This document shows, piece by piece, positions 1 to 7,214 of a stretch of DNA of 11,477 nucleotides. Below the pieces are notes generated by a model. It saw only the letters and a list, made by a program, of their open reading frames with translations, did no database searches and was not told where the DNA came from. Every line of letters begins with the position of its first letter. The first letter of the stretch is position 1. The DNA is from Prevotella sp. UBA4268. Its GTDB lineage: Bacteria; Bacteroidota; Bacteroidia; Bacteroidales; Bacteroidaceae. The DNA lies in assembly GCA_002395135.1 (NCBI GenBank), contig DGWC01000064.1:17673-29149 (forward strand), in the 5' to 3' direction. Position numbers and translations under genes: made by a program.

Positions 1-1107
1 TATATCATGCCCGACAACGTGCCGGCCAACGAGTTCCTGAATCTGGAGAACGACAAGATCAGTACCTCGCGCAACTGGGCCGTCTGGCTCCACGAATACC
101 TGGTGGACATGCCCGGCAAACAAGACGTACTACGCTATGTGCTCACAGCCAACGCTCCCGAAACGAAGGACAACAATTTCACCTGGAAAGATTTCCAAGA
201 GCGCAACAACTCTGAACTGGTGGCCATATATGGCAACTTCGTGAACCGGGCCCTGCAACTGACAAAGAAATACTGGAACGGCGTGGTGCCTCCCTGTGGC
301 GAACTGACTGACACAGACCGCCAGGCCATTGAGGAGTTTAAGGATGTGAAACAGAAGGTAGAGGAACTGCTCGACCAGTTCAAGTTCCGCGATGCACAGA
401 AAGAGGCCATGAACCTGGCGCGCATCGGCAACCGCTACATCACAGAGTGCGAACCATGGAAGGTATGGAAAACCGATCAGAAACGGTGTGAAACCATCCT
501 GAACATCTGCTTGCAACTGACAGCCAACCTCGCCATCGCCTTTGAACCGTTCCTGCCTTTCTCATCGAAGAAACTGCGCGAAATGCTCAATCTGCCTGAG
601 TTCGACTGGAACCAACTCGGCGACACGGAGATTCTGAAGCCCGGCCACCAACTCGGCGAGCCGCAATTGCTCTTCGAAAAGATTGACGACGAGGTGATTC
701 AGAAGCAACTCGACAAACTGGAAGCCACAAAGAAAGCCAATGAGGCCGCTGCCTTCAAGGCCGCTCCCGTGAAAGAGAACGTTGACTTCGAAACCTTCGA
801 GAAACTCGATATCCGCGTGGGACTGGTGACCGACTGCCAGAAAGTGAAGAAATCGAAGAAACTGCTGCAGTTCTCTATCGACGACGGCAGCGGCACACCG
901 CGCACCATTCTCAGTGGCATCGCTGCCTTCTATGAGAATCCTGAAGTGCTCATCGGCAAGCGAATCCTTTTCGTGGCCAACTTCGCACCCCGCAAGATGA
1001 TGGGTCTGGAGAGCCAGGGCATGATACTTTCCGCCGTTGACTTCGACGAAAGCCTCAGCGTGGTAACCACTACCAAAGACGTGAAGCCCGGCAGCCAAGT
1101 GGGCTGA
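1..1107 (+). CDS. metG: Methionyl-tRNA synthetase, C-terminal part (5' end outside window)
   Basis: Charges tRNA(Met) with methionine in the cytoplasm. The reading frame is open from the first base, so the visible 368 codons are the C-terminal part of a longer gene and the ATG at 7 is internal. Codons 4-12 (PDNVPANEF) and the KMSKS-loop equivalent KISTS at codons 19-23 mark the end of the catalytic domain. The helical anticodon-binding domain follows, with NFVNRAL and EPWKVWKTD. After an Ala/Lys-rich linker (about codons 240-260) comes a C-terminal EMAP/Trbp111-like OB fold, roughly codon 263 to the end ([14 protein letters not shown], then [14 protein letters not shown]), which helps hold tRNA and promotes dimerisation in this family. 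The loop reads K-I-S-T-S, which I recall as usual for Bacteroidetes MetRS. Identification is secure; only the missing N-terminus is unseen. Confidence 0.97.
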   Translation, partial: YIMPDNVPANEFLNLENDKISTSRNWAVWLHEYLVDMPGKQDVLRYVLTANAPETKDNNFTWKDFQERNNSELVAIYGNFVNRALQLTKKYWNGVVPPCGELTDTDRQAIEEFKDVKQKVEELLDQFKFRDAQKEAMNLARIGNRYITECEPWKVWKTDQKRCETILNICLQLTANLAIAFEPFLPFSSKKLREMLNLPEFDWNQLGDTEILKPGHQLGEPQLLFEKIDDEVIQKQLDKLEATKKANEAAAFKAAPVKENVDFETFEKLDIRVGLVTDCQKVKKSKKLLQFSIDDGSGTPRTILSGIAAFYENPEVLIGKRILFVANFAPRKMMGLESQGMILSAVDFDESLSVVTTTKDVKPGSQVG

Positions 1108-1121
1108 CACACCCATATTCA

Positions 1122-1170
1122 TCGCCCCTCTGTAGGAAAAGACCGCTGGCCGGTTCCTGCAGAGGGGCGA
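1122..1170 (+). terminator. Strong hairpin after metG, probable terminator
   Basis: Bases 1122-1138 pair with 1154-1170 as a 17-bp stem with one G-T wobble and a 15-nt loop that is itself partly self-complementary (CCG/CGG). It starts 15 nt after the metG stop. No T-run follows on the plus strand, so it is not a textbook intrinsic terminator. It may instead stabilise the mRNA 3' end or partly attenuate read-through into the GH31 gene. Confidence 0.55.
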
Positions 1171-1235
1171 AATCAAACCATCAGACACAAAACCATATCC
1201 GTTTTACTATCACTACTTTCAATACTACTAAAACA

Positions 1236-3644
1236 ATGAACAGCATCAAAAAAGCATCCACCAGTATCTTATTCTTCTTGCTGTCGCTGAGCATGAACGC
1301 ACAGATCGACACCAAGGTCAGCGGCAACTCGCTCACGCTCATGTCCGGGCAGGGTGACATGCGCATGGATTTCTGCAACAGCAAGATGGTGCGCATTCTG
1401 AAAAGCACCGGCAAGACTTTTCCCGAGAACGAACCGTGGATGGTGGTGAAATACGATTTCGAGCCTGTTGACTTCCACGTGCTCACCACCAGCGCGCAAG
1501 CCGATGTGACAACCGACGACCTGCAGATTACGGCAATGCCCAACCCCTGGCGCATCACCGTGAAAGACAAGGAAGGAATCGTGCTCTATCAAGAAACGGA
1601 GGTTAGCATCAGCCAACAAGAAGGGCCGAAAACCGTCTGCCGCCTCTCGCCCGACGAGCATTTCTTTGGCTTCGGCGAACGCATGGACCACATCGACCAG
1701 CGCGGCCAGAAAATCCATCTGAACGTGGAACTCGGTCATGGCACAAAGCCCGCTGTGGGCGGAAAAGACATCCTGCGCGCCAACTACTGCCCTGTGCCTT
1801 ACTTCATGAGCAGCAAAGGCTATGCCGTTTTCTTCCACAACGCGGCTCCCACCGACTGGGATATGGGCTGGAGCGGCAACAGTCGCTACAGTTTCGCCGC
1901 CACAGAAGGACCGCTCGACTATTATTTCATACTGGGACCCAAGATTGAAGACATGCTCCATCAGTATCAGACACTCACCGGCATGTGTCCCATGATGCCG
2001 CGCTCTGCCTATGGCCTGCATCTCGGATCCTACAGCGGCGGCACGTGGAAACACGAGAAAGAGGCCAACGGACAATACAATGTAGATCTGGTGAAGCGCA
2101 TGCGCAAGGAGGGCATTCCCTTCGACCTGCTGTGGCTCGACTCCACATGGCGCATCTTCAATTCCCGTTTCGGCAATGGCGGCTGCTGCTTTGAGTTCCA
2201 GCCCCAGTTCACCAATCCCAAGGCAATGATCGATTCCATCTATGCCCAGCATGTAGACATGTTCGGTCTGCACATCCGCTCCATTCTCGACGACGGCAAA
2301 ACGAGCACGGTGTTCACCGAAGGCAAGCAGGCCGGCATACTCTACCCCAATGCCCAGGCCGAAGGACTGGTGAATTTCTTCGATGCCAAGGCCGTTGACT
2401 GGTGGTGGGACCATGCCATGAGCAAGATCACATCGTTAGGCGTGAAATTTGTAAAGACCGATGTGGGCAGTGCCTTCCGTCTCAACGAGGCACACAACAG
2501 CGACTATGGTGCCGCACAGTTGCACAACCTGTTTCCCATCGCCTATGCCCAGGCTCCTTACAACAAGTTCATGCAGTTGAACAACCAGCGCGGATTCACC
2601 CATACGCGCGAGGGATATGCCGGCATCCAGCGCTACCCGTTCATCTGGGCTGGCGACTGGGGTACGGAGTGGCAATGGTTTGAGCCCGTCATTCGCGGCG
2701 GTCTGAACATCGGTCTGTCTGGTGTTGGCTACTGGTCGCACTGTATGGGAGGATTCGAGCAGTATTCCGACTACGACACCGACCTCTATCTGCGCTGGTG
2801 CCAGTTTGGCATGCTCAGCCCGGTATCCATTCTCTTCGGCATGGACCATCCACGCTATCACGAGCCCTGGACCTATGGCGAAGAGGCCATGCGCATCTTT
2901 ATCAAGTATGATTCGCTGCGCTATTCGCTTATACCTTATATATATAGTAACGCATACAGGATGTATAAGACCAGCAGACCGCTGATGACTCCCCTGCTAT
3001 ACGACTGGCAGAACGACGAACTCACCTACCGCATATCCGACCAGTATATGTTCGGCGAGGGCATGATGGTATGTCCCGTCACGGTGAAGAACGCGCTGAG
3101 CCGCCCCGTCTATTTCCCCGGAGGCAAATGGGTGGACTTCTGGACGGGCGAGCGCATTGACGGTCGCCAGCATAAATCGTTTCTCACTCCGCCCGACCTG
3201 ATGCCCATCTTCATCCGCGAGGGTGCCATCATCCCACAACAACCGGCCATGCAGTATGTCAACGAGCATCCCGTGGAGGTAATCACGCTACTCTGCTATC
3301 CGCAGGGGAAATCCACTTACCTGCTTTACGACGACGACGGCAAAAGCATGGACTATCAGCATGGTATCTATTCCACCACAAACATAGAGAGCAACTACGA
3401 CCAAGGCACGTGGACACTGCAGATACATAAGTCAACAGGTCTCTACCGTCTGAAAGAGCGCTCCTATGCCGTGGCAGCATTCTTTGACCAAGAGCCCTCG
3501 TCGGTTGTTCAGAACGGCTCTCCACTCACACAAATCAGTGCCGGCAGCCAGTCGCAAGGCTGGTGGTATGATGCCGACATGAAGAAACTGTATGTCAACT
3601 CCAATTTGACAAACCTTGACGACATCACCCTTGAAATCAAATAG
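1236..3644 (+). CDS. Secreted GH31 family glycosidase (alpha-xylosidase/alpha-glucosidase type)
   Basis: Retaining glycoside hydrolase family 31 enzyme, expected to release alpha-linked xylose or glucose from oligosaccharides in the periplasm or at the cell surface. The 802-aa product starts with a signal peptide (hydrophobic core about residues 10-20, probable cut A22|Q23). The N-terminal beta-sandwich has FFGFGERMD and later VPYFMSSKGYAVFFHN. In the (beta/alpha)8 barrel, LLWLDSTW is a conserved strand, D409 in FVKTDVGS is the predicted nucleophile and D474 in IWAGDW the predicted acid/base. Their 65-residue spacing is close to that in E. coli alpha-xylosidase YicI. A C-terminal beta domain with YLLYDDDGKS resembles DUF5110. 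The residue after the nucleophile-loop glycine is Ser where YicI has Glu, so the exact substrate is open. The ATG follows an A-rich leader (AATACTACTAAAACA). The next gene starts 7 nt after the stop, so the two are very likely co-transcribed. I see no consensus promoter in the 128-nt gap upstream. Confidence 0.92.
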   Translation: MNSIKKASTSILFFLLSLSMNAQIDTKVSGNSLTLMSGQGDMRMDFCNSKMVRILKSTGKTFPENEPWMVVKYDFEPVDFHVLTTSAQADVTTDDLQITAMPNPWRITVKDKEGIVLYQETEVSISQQEGPKTVCRLSPDEHFFGFGERMDHIDQRGQKIHLNVELGHGTKPAVGGKDILRANYCPVPYFMSSKGYAVFFHNAAPTDWDMGWSGNSRYSFAATEGPLDYYFILGPKIEDMLHQYQTLTGMCPMMPRSAYGLHLGSYSGGTWKHEKEANGQYNVDLVKRMRKEGIPFDLLWLDSTWRIFNSRFGNGGCCFEFQPQFTNPKAMIDSIYAQHVDMFGLHIRSILDDGKTSTVFTEGKQAGILYPNAQAEGLVNFFDAKAVDWWWDHAMSKITSLGVKFVKTDVGSAFRLNEAHNSDYGAAQLHNLFPIAYAQAPYNKFMQLNNQRGFTHTREGYAGIQRYPFIWAGDWGTEWQWFEPVIRGGLNIGLSGVGYWSHCMGGFEQYSDYDTDLYLRWCQFGMLSPVSILFGMDHPRYHEPWTYGEEAMRIFIKYDSLRYSLIPYIYSNAYRMYKTSRPLMTPLLYDWQNDELTYRISDQYMFGEGMMVCPVTVKNALSRPVYFPGGKWVDFWTGERIDGRQHKSFLTPPDLMPIFIREGAIIPQQPAMQYVNEHPVEVITLLCYPQGKSTYLLYDDDGKSMDYQHGIYSTTNIESNYDQGTWTLQIHKSTGLYRLKERSYAVAAFFDQEPSSVVQNGSPLTQISAGSQSQGWWYDADMKKLYVNSNLTNLDDITLEIK

Positions 3645-3651
3645 CACAAAC

Positions 3652-5673
3652 ATGAAAAAGATCATTGCATTAGCCATATTCATGGCTGCATCAGCCTATA
3701 GTCTCGCCCAGGCACCCAACTGGCGAGCCTTGCGATTCAGCCAGAGCGACGCATTCTATTCCTATCTCATGGAAGACATGCACCGCTGTTACTGGCAGCG
3801 GCAACAGGAACTGCAACGCGCCATGAAGTCGAAAACCGCCTTGCAGCAATACATCACCGATGCCCAGAAGCGCATGCAGCAAGTGGTGGGCGAACTGCCG
3901 GAGCGCACTCCGCTGCAGCCACAGGTAACGGGAACGATACCGATGGAAGGCTTCCACGTGGAGAAGATTGTTTTCCAGAGCACACCTGGCCGTTATGTCA
4001 CGGCTCATCTCTATATGCCCGACCATGCTAAAACGCCCGTCCCGGCATGCATCGACATGTGCGGACACGGCATCACGGGCAAAGGGCGCGGCGCAGCGCT
4101 GCCCGTGCGCATGGCAATGAACGGCATTGCCGTGATGGTGGTGGACCCCATCGCACAGGGAGAACGCCTGCAACTCATCGACAAAGAGGGCAACGACCTC
4201 ACACGCGGTGTCACCACAGAGCACACGCTGCTGAATCCGGCTTTCGAACTGCTGGGCAGCAGTCTGGCCGCTCAGGAGTTTTTCGACAACAGCCGCGCCA
4301 TCGACTATCTGGTTTCGCGCCACGACATCGATGCCGACCGCATCGGCTGCTACGGCTTTTCGGGCGGAGGCACTCAGGCTGCCTATCTCACAGCCCTCGA
4401 CCGCCGCGTGAAAGCCTCGTGCGTGGGCCTGTTCTTCTCGTCCAGGGAGCGCACCATTGAGAAAGACGGGGCCTCCGACGGATGCCAGCAGGCAAGCGGT
4501 GAAGGGCGCGCAAGGATAGAGATTGCCGACATGGCACTGATGAACGCTGCACGCGAGGGCAAGGATTTCCTGCTTCGGCCTTTCCTTATTCTGGACGGCA
4601 AATATGATTTCGTTGACCACTGGGGAGCCCTGCGCGGTTTCGAGGAACTGAAACAGTGCTACGACCTGCAGGGCGTTGGCGACCGCCTGGACCAATACTA
4701 CGCTGAAGACGGGCACGCCACGCCCGAGGACGTGCAGCAGCGCATGCTCTTGTTTTTCCACAAATGGCTGGCCAACGGCTCCACACCCTCTGCGGCAATA
4801 CTCACCAACCCCAGCCACGATGTGCTAAGTCCCCTGTCGGCCGACCATCTCTGCACCCTGCGCGGACAGGTGAACCTGCAATATCCCGATGCTCTGTCAA
4901 CCATGCAGATCACGGGTGAGATGATGAACCAGTGGCAGTCTTCAAGAGACCGTTTCTGCAAAGGCAGTCTGAAAGACATACGCCGCCAGATGATGCAACT
5001 GCTGGGCATCGCGCAGTTTAACGACCAGATAGAAATCATTCCCACAGGAACGAGCCACGGACGCGGCTATGAGGAACTGCGGTTCCAGGTGAATTGCGAA
5101 GGACAGATGCCGGTGGCCTGCGTGGTACTGGTACCTGAAACGGCCGGCAAGGCATCAGCCGTGGAGATTCACCTGCACGAAAACGGAAAGGCATGGTATC
5201 TGAACGACCTGATGCGGCGCGACTTCACCACCGACGGCACCATCCTAGTGGCGGCAGACGTGCGCGGCGTGGGCGAGATGGAAGACCCCTATCTGTATAA
5301 TCTCACCAAATTCTGGAACCGAGAATACCGCTGTGCGGCGGCAGCCCTCCACATCGACCGCCCCCTGCTGGGTCAGCGGGTATGCGATGTGCGCACCCTG
5401 CTCAACTTCTGCGACAGCCATGAGCAACTGAAAAACCGCCCCGTGCGCATCGTGGCCGACGGACTGTTCGGCCCGGTGGTGATGCATGCTGCCGTGATCG
5501 ACGAGCGAATAGGCAGCGCAAACCTCACCGCTACGCTGAAGACATGGCGCTCGTATGTAGAAAACCCCATGCAGCGCAACATGCTCAGCAATGTGGTGCC
5601 TGGCGCGCTCCGCTATTACGACCTGCCCGATTTGCTGAGCCTCAGCAAGGGAAGAGTGCGCATAACGGATTAA
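3652..5673 (+). CDS. Secreted tandem alpha/beta-hydrolase (acetylxylan-esterase-like), second domain degenerate
   Basis: Predicted exported serine hydrolase of 673 aa. I chose the ATG at 3652 because it gives a clean signal peptide (MKK, hydrophobic core, probable cut A19|Q20); an in-frame ATG at 3616 lies inside the GH31 gene and only adds 12 polar residues. The first alpha/beta-hydrolase domain (about 90-375) has VPACIDMCGHG, DPIAQGER, the nucleophile elbow G235-F-S237-G-G, a candidate catalytic Asp in LDGKYDFVD (D319 or a neighbour) and H355 in EDGHA. This layout fits acetylxylan-esterase or dienelactone-hydrolase-like enzymes. The second half (about 470-673) repeats the fold signature: CVVLVPE, ADVRGVGE, then RIVADGLFG, where F606 sits at the Ser position. 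It therefore looks non-catalytic. It is coupled to the GH31 gene by a 7-nt gap, suggesting removal of ester decorations from the same glycan. Substrate is inference; a peptidase-like role cannot be excluded. Confidence 0.8.
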   Translation: MKKIIALAIFMAASAYSLAQAPNWRALRFSQSDAFYSYLMEDMHRCYWQRQQELQRAMKSKTALQQYITDAQKRMQQVVGELPERTPLQPQVTGTIPMEGFHVEKIVFQSTPGRYVTAHLYMPDHAKTPVPACIDMCGHGITGKGRGAALPVRMAMNGIAVMVVDPIAQGERLQLIDKEGNDLTRGVTTEHTLLNPAFELLGSSLAAQEFFDNSRAIDYLVSRHDIDADRIGCYGFSGGGTQAAYLTALDRRVKASCVGLFFSSRERTIEKDGASDGCQQASGEGRARIEIADMALMNAAREGKDFLLRPFLILDGKYDFVDHWGALRGFEELKQCYDLQGVGDRLDQYYAEDGHATPEDVQQRMLLFFHKWLANGSTPSAAILTNPSHDVLSPLSADHLCTLRGQVNLQYPDALSTMQITGEMMNQWQSSRDRFCKGSLKDIRRQMMQLLGIAQFNDQIEIIPTGTSHGRGYEELRFQVNCEGQMPVACVVLVPETAGKASAVEIHLHENGKAWYLNDLMRRDFTTDGTILVAADVRGVGEMEDPYLYNLTKFWNREYRCAAAALHIDRPLLGQRVCDVRTLLNFCDSHEQLKNRPVRIVADGLFGPVVMHAAVIDERIGSANLTATLKTWRSYVENPMQRNMLSNVVPGALRYYDLPDLLSLSKGRVRITD

Positions 5674-5686
5674 AAAGAGAGAAAAA

Positions 5687-5718
5687 TTTGGTTTTCTCGC
5701 ATAAACATTGTAATTTTG
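5687..5718 (+). promoter_or_regulatory. Bacteroidetes-type promoter for tRNA-Arg
   Basis: TTTG (5687-5690), 20 nt, then TAATTTTG (5711-5718). This matches the Bacteroidetes primary-sigma consensus TTTG-N19/20-TAnnTTTG exactly. Transcription would start near 5725, about 7 nt before the mature tRNA 5' end. Confidence 0.8.
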
Positions 5719-5731
5719 CAGCAGAAATGGG

Positions 5732-5803
5732 GGTCCCATAGTTCAATGGATAGAACAAGTCTCTCCTAAAGATTAGATCCGAGTTCGATTCTCGGTGGGA
5801 CTA
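5732..5803 (+). tRNA. tRNA-Arg (anticodon CCT, reads AGG)
   Basis: The full cloverleaf folds by hand. The 7-bp acceptor is GGTCCCA/TGGGACT with a G1-U72 wobble; the D stem is GTTC/GAAC with an 8-nt loop; the anticodon stem is AGTCT/AGATT with loop CTCCTAA (anticodon CCT). The variable region is 4 nt, the T stem CCGAG/CTCGG encloses TTCGATT, and the discriminator is A73. Length is 72 nt. CCA is not encoded, so it must be added by the nucleotidyltransferase. Confidence 0.95.
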
Positions 5804-5806
5804 CTT

Positions 5807-5827
5807 AGCGTGCCATTTCCGCTTTTT
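5807..5827 (+). terminator. Weak possible terminator after tRNA-Arg
   Basis: AGCG (5807-5810) can pair with CGCT (5820-5823) across a 9-nt loop, running straight into TTTTT (5823-5827). A 4-bp stem is weak. Some read-through into the ADP-ribosylglycohydrolase gene 28 nt downstream is plausible, since I see no separate consensus promoter for that gene. Confidence 0.3.
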
Positions 5828-5855
5828 CATCAGTCACTAAACAATCCCAGATACT

Positions 5856-6644
5856 ATGATTGGAGCAATCATCGGAGACATTGTAGGTTCAAGGTTCGAG
5901 TTTTCCGAACCGCCACAGCCAGGATTCAAGTTGTTCACTCCCGAATGCGACTTCACCGACGACACCATCTGCACCATTGCCATTGCCGATGCCATCCTCA
6001 ACGGGAAGCCGTATAAGGAATCGCTTCACGAATGGTGCCGCAAATATCCAAACCCGACGGGTGGATACGGAGGACGGTTCCACGAGTGGGTGCTCTCAGA
6101 CAACCCGCAGCCTTACGGCTCATTCGGCAACGGCTCTGCCATGCGTGTGAGTCCCGTGGCATGGCTCTTCAACGACTACCAGGTTGTGAAAGAAGAGGCG
6201 CGGCGCACCGCCGAACCCTCGCACAACCACCCCGAAGGCATCAAGGGTGCCGAGTGCATTGCCACGCTGTGCTACTGGCTGCGCACCTGCCGCATCACCA
6301 AAGACGAGGTGGAGCGTAAGGTGGAGAAAATGTGGGGCTACGAGATACCTTCGCTTCGCGACATCTACAAGATTGGCAGCGAGAACCATTTCGACGGCAC
6401 TTGCATGGAAACGGTTCCCATGGCCATACGCTGTTTCCTGGAGAGCCAGAATTTTGAAGATGCCATCCGCATTGCCGTGCTCGCCGATGGCGACACCGAC
6501 ACCAAGGCCGACATCACGGGTGCCTTGGCAGAGGCTTTCTATGAGATACCCGAATCACTCATCGAGAAGGCATTCGGCTATCTGCCCAACGAGATGCTCG
6601 ACATCATCACCCAGTATTCTCAGCGCATAGGGGAAGATTTATAA
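5856..6644 (+). CDS. ADP-ribosylglycohydrolase family protein (DraG/ARH type)
   Basis: Predicted cytoplasmic metal-dependent hydrolase of 262 aa that removes ADP-ribose from a modified target (protein, nucleic acid or small molecule). The N-terminus MIGAIIGDIVGSRFEF carries the family's GDxxGxxxE-like opening. T34-D35-D36-T37 (FTDDT) and D213-T-D215-T216 (ADGDTDTKADITGAL) are the two Mg-binding clusters of the dinuclear centre. NGSAMRVSPVAW (residues about 94-105) and PSHNHPEGIKGA are further family motifs. No signal peptide is present, and the length is normal for compact bacterial members. It lies 52 nt after tRNA-Arg and converges on the DUF3237 gene. No ADP-ribosyltransferase or toxin partner lies beside it, so the substrate cannot be inferred from context. 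Confidence 0.93.
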   Translation: MIGAIIGDIVGSRFEFSEPPQPGFKLFTPECDFTDDTICTIAIADAILNGKPYKESLHEWCRKYPNPTGGYGGRFHEWVLSDNPQPYGSFGNGSAMRVSPVAWLFNDYQVVKEEARRTAEPSHNHPEGIKGAECIATLCYWLRTCRITKDEVERKVEKMWGYEIPSLRDIYKIGSENHFDGTCMETVPMAIRCFLESQNFEDAIRIAVLADGDTDTKADITGALAEAFYEIPESLIEKAFGYLPNEMLDIITQYSQRIGEDL

Positions 6645-6654
6645 TGGGTGGCCG

Positions 6655-6683
6655 CCGGCATCTGCATCACAATCAGATGCCGG
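6655..6683. terminator. Bidirectional terminator hairpin between convergent genes
   Basis: CCGGCATCTG (6655-6664) and CAGATGCCGG (6674-6683) form a perfect 10-bp stem with a 9-nt loop. It starts 10 nt after the ADP-ribosylglycohydrolase stop and ends 4 nt before the DUF3237 stop codon on the other strand. T-rich sequence follows on the plus strand (ATTTATTTCACTTT) and a weaker ATTAT tract on the minus strand. Confidence 0.75.
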
Positions 6684-6687
6684 AGAT

Positions 6688-7182
6688 TTATTTCACTTTC
6701 CACACATTGAGCACAATGCCCTTGAAGTCGGACGAAAAATCGGGCTGGCATACGAAGAGGGCATTGTTCAGCCAGGCATATTTGCTGTCGGCGGGTGCCT
6801 CAAACTGAGGAGCCGTATTGAAATAATAAGCCTGCGGATCATTGCACACGATGCCGCGGTTGCGCACGTGGATCACGATGCCATCGTCGGTACGGATACA
6901 GTAGATGGCCTCCAATTCAGTGCGTTTGCCAGTGGTTTGCTGATAGTCGGCACCGCCATTGATGATGGTTCCTCGCAGCAGCGGACCTTCAAACGTGCCG
7001 CCCGTGATGGGTATCACCGTGCGCCGTCCGTGCGGAGTGTCGCCCACGGTGAGCATTTCACCGATGGCCACTCGCAGTTGCATGGCAAACTCCAGTGTCG
7101 GAGTCTCCTTGGGCGGATAGTTCTGTGCGCTGACACTAAGTGTAAAGGCTGTCAGCAAAGCCATGAATAGCCATTTTCTCAT
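6688..7182 (-). CDS. Exported DUF3237 domain protein
   Basis: A 164-aa product of unknown function. After a signal peptide (MRKW, core LFMALLTAFTLSV, probable cut A19|Q20), the mature ~145 residues cover essentially the whole DUF3237 (UPF0311) domain. Recognisable stretches are TLEFAMQLRVAIGEMLTVGDTPHGRR, VIPITGGTFEGPLLRGTIINGGADYQ, TDDGIVIHVRNRGI and KYAWLNNALFVC. The family forms a small beta-barrel and has no settled activity. I prefer the ATG at 7182 because it begins the signal peptide and follows an A-rich leader (AAAAAAGAAAAGATAATACC). An in-frame ATG at 7218 overlaps the upstream stop as ATGA and would add 12 residues (MNHLIKKEKIIP); translational coupling from it is possible. The gene is almost certainly co-transcribed with the GLUG-type gene upstream. 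Confidence 0.85.
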   Translation of the reverse strand: MRKWLFMALLTAFTLSVSAQNYPPKETPTLEFAMQLRVAIGEMLTVGDTPHGRRTVIPITGGTFEGPLLRGTIINGGADYQQTTGKRTELEAIYCIRTDDGIVIHVRNRGIVCNDPQAYYFNTAPQFEAPADSKYAWLNNALFVCQPDFSSDFKGIVLNVWKVK

Positions 7183-7214
7183 TGGTATTATCTTTTCTTT
7201 TTTGATGAGATGAT

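Noticed and set aside
1171..1235. Consensus promoter directly upstream of the GH31 gene
   Set aside because: TATCCGTTTT and TACTTTCA only partly resemble TAnnTTTG and lack a matching -33 element.
1269..2414. Long antisense frame (381 codons) opposite the GH31 gene
   Set aside because: It is a shadow frame of a GC-rich gene: Ala/Val/His-rich, without domains, and fully covered by a confidently identified enzyme.
3616..3651. Earlier ATG for the hydrolase gene
   Set aside because: It lies within the GH31 coding region and adds a polar stretch in front of a clean signal peptide.
3691..4818. Long antisense frame (375 codons) opposite the hydrolase gene
   Set aside because: Same reason: no motifs, and the opposite strand has clear catalytic motifs and a signal peptide.
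5732..5855. Genomic island attachment site at tRNA-Arg
   Set aside because: No integrase and no repeated tRNA 3' end was found in the window.
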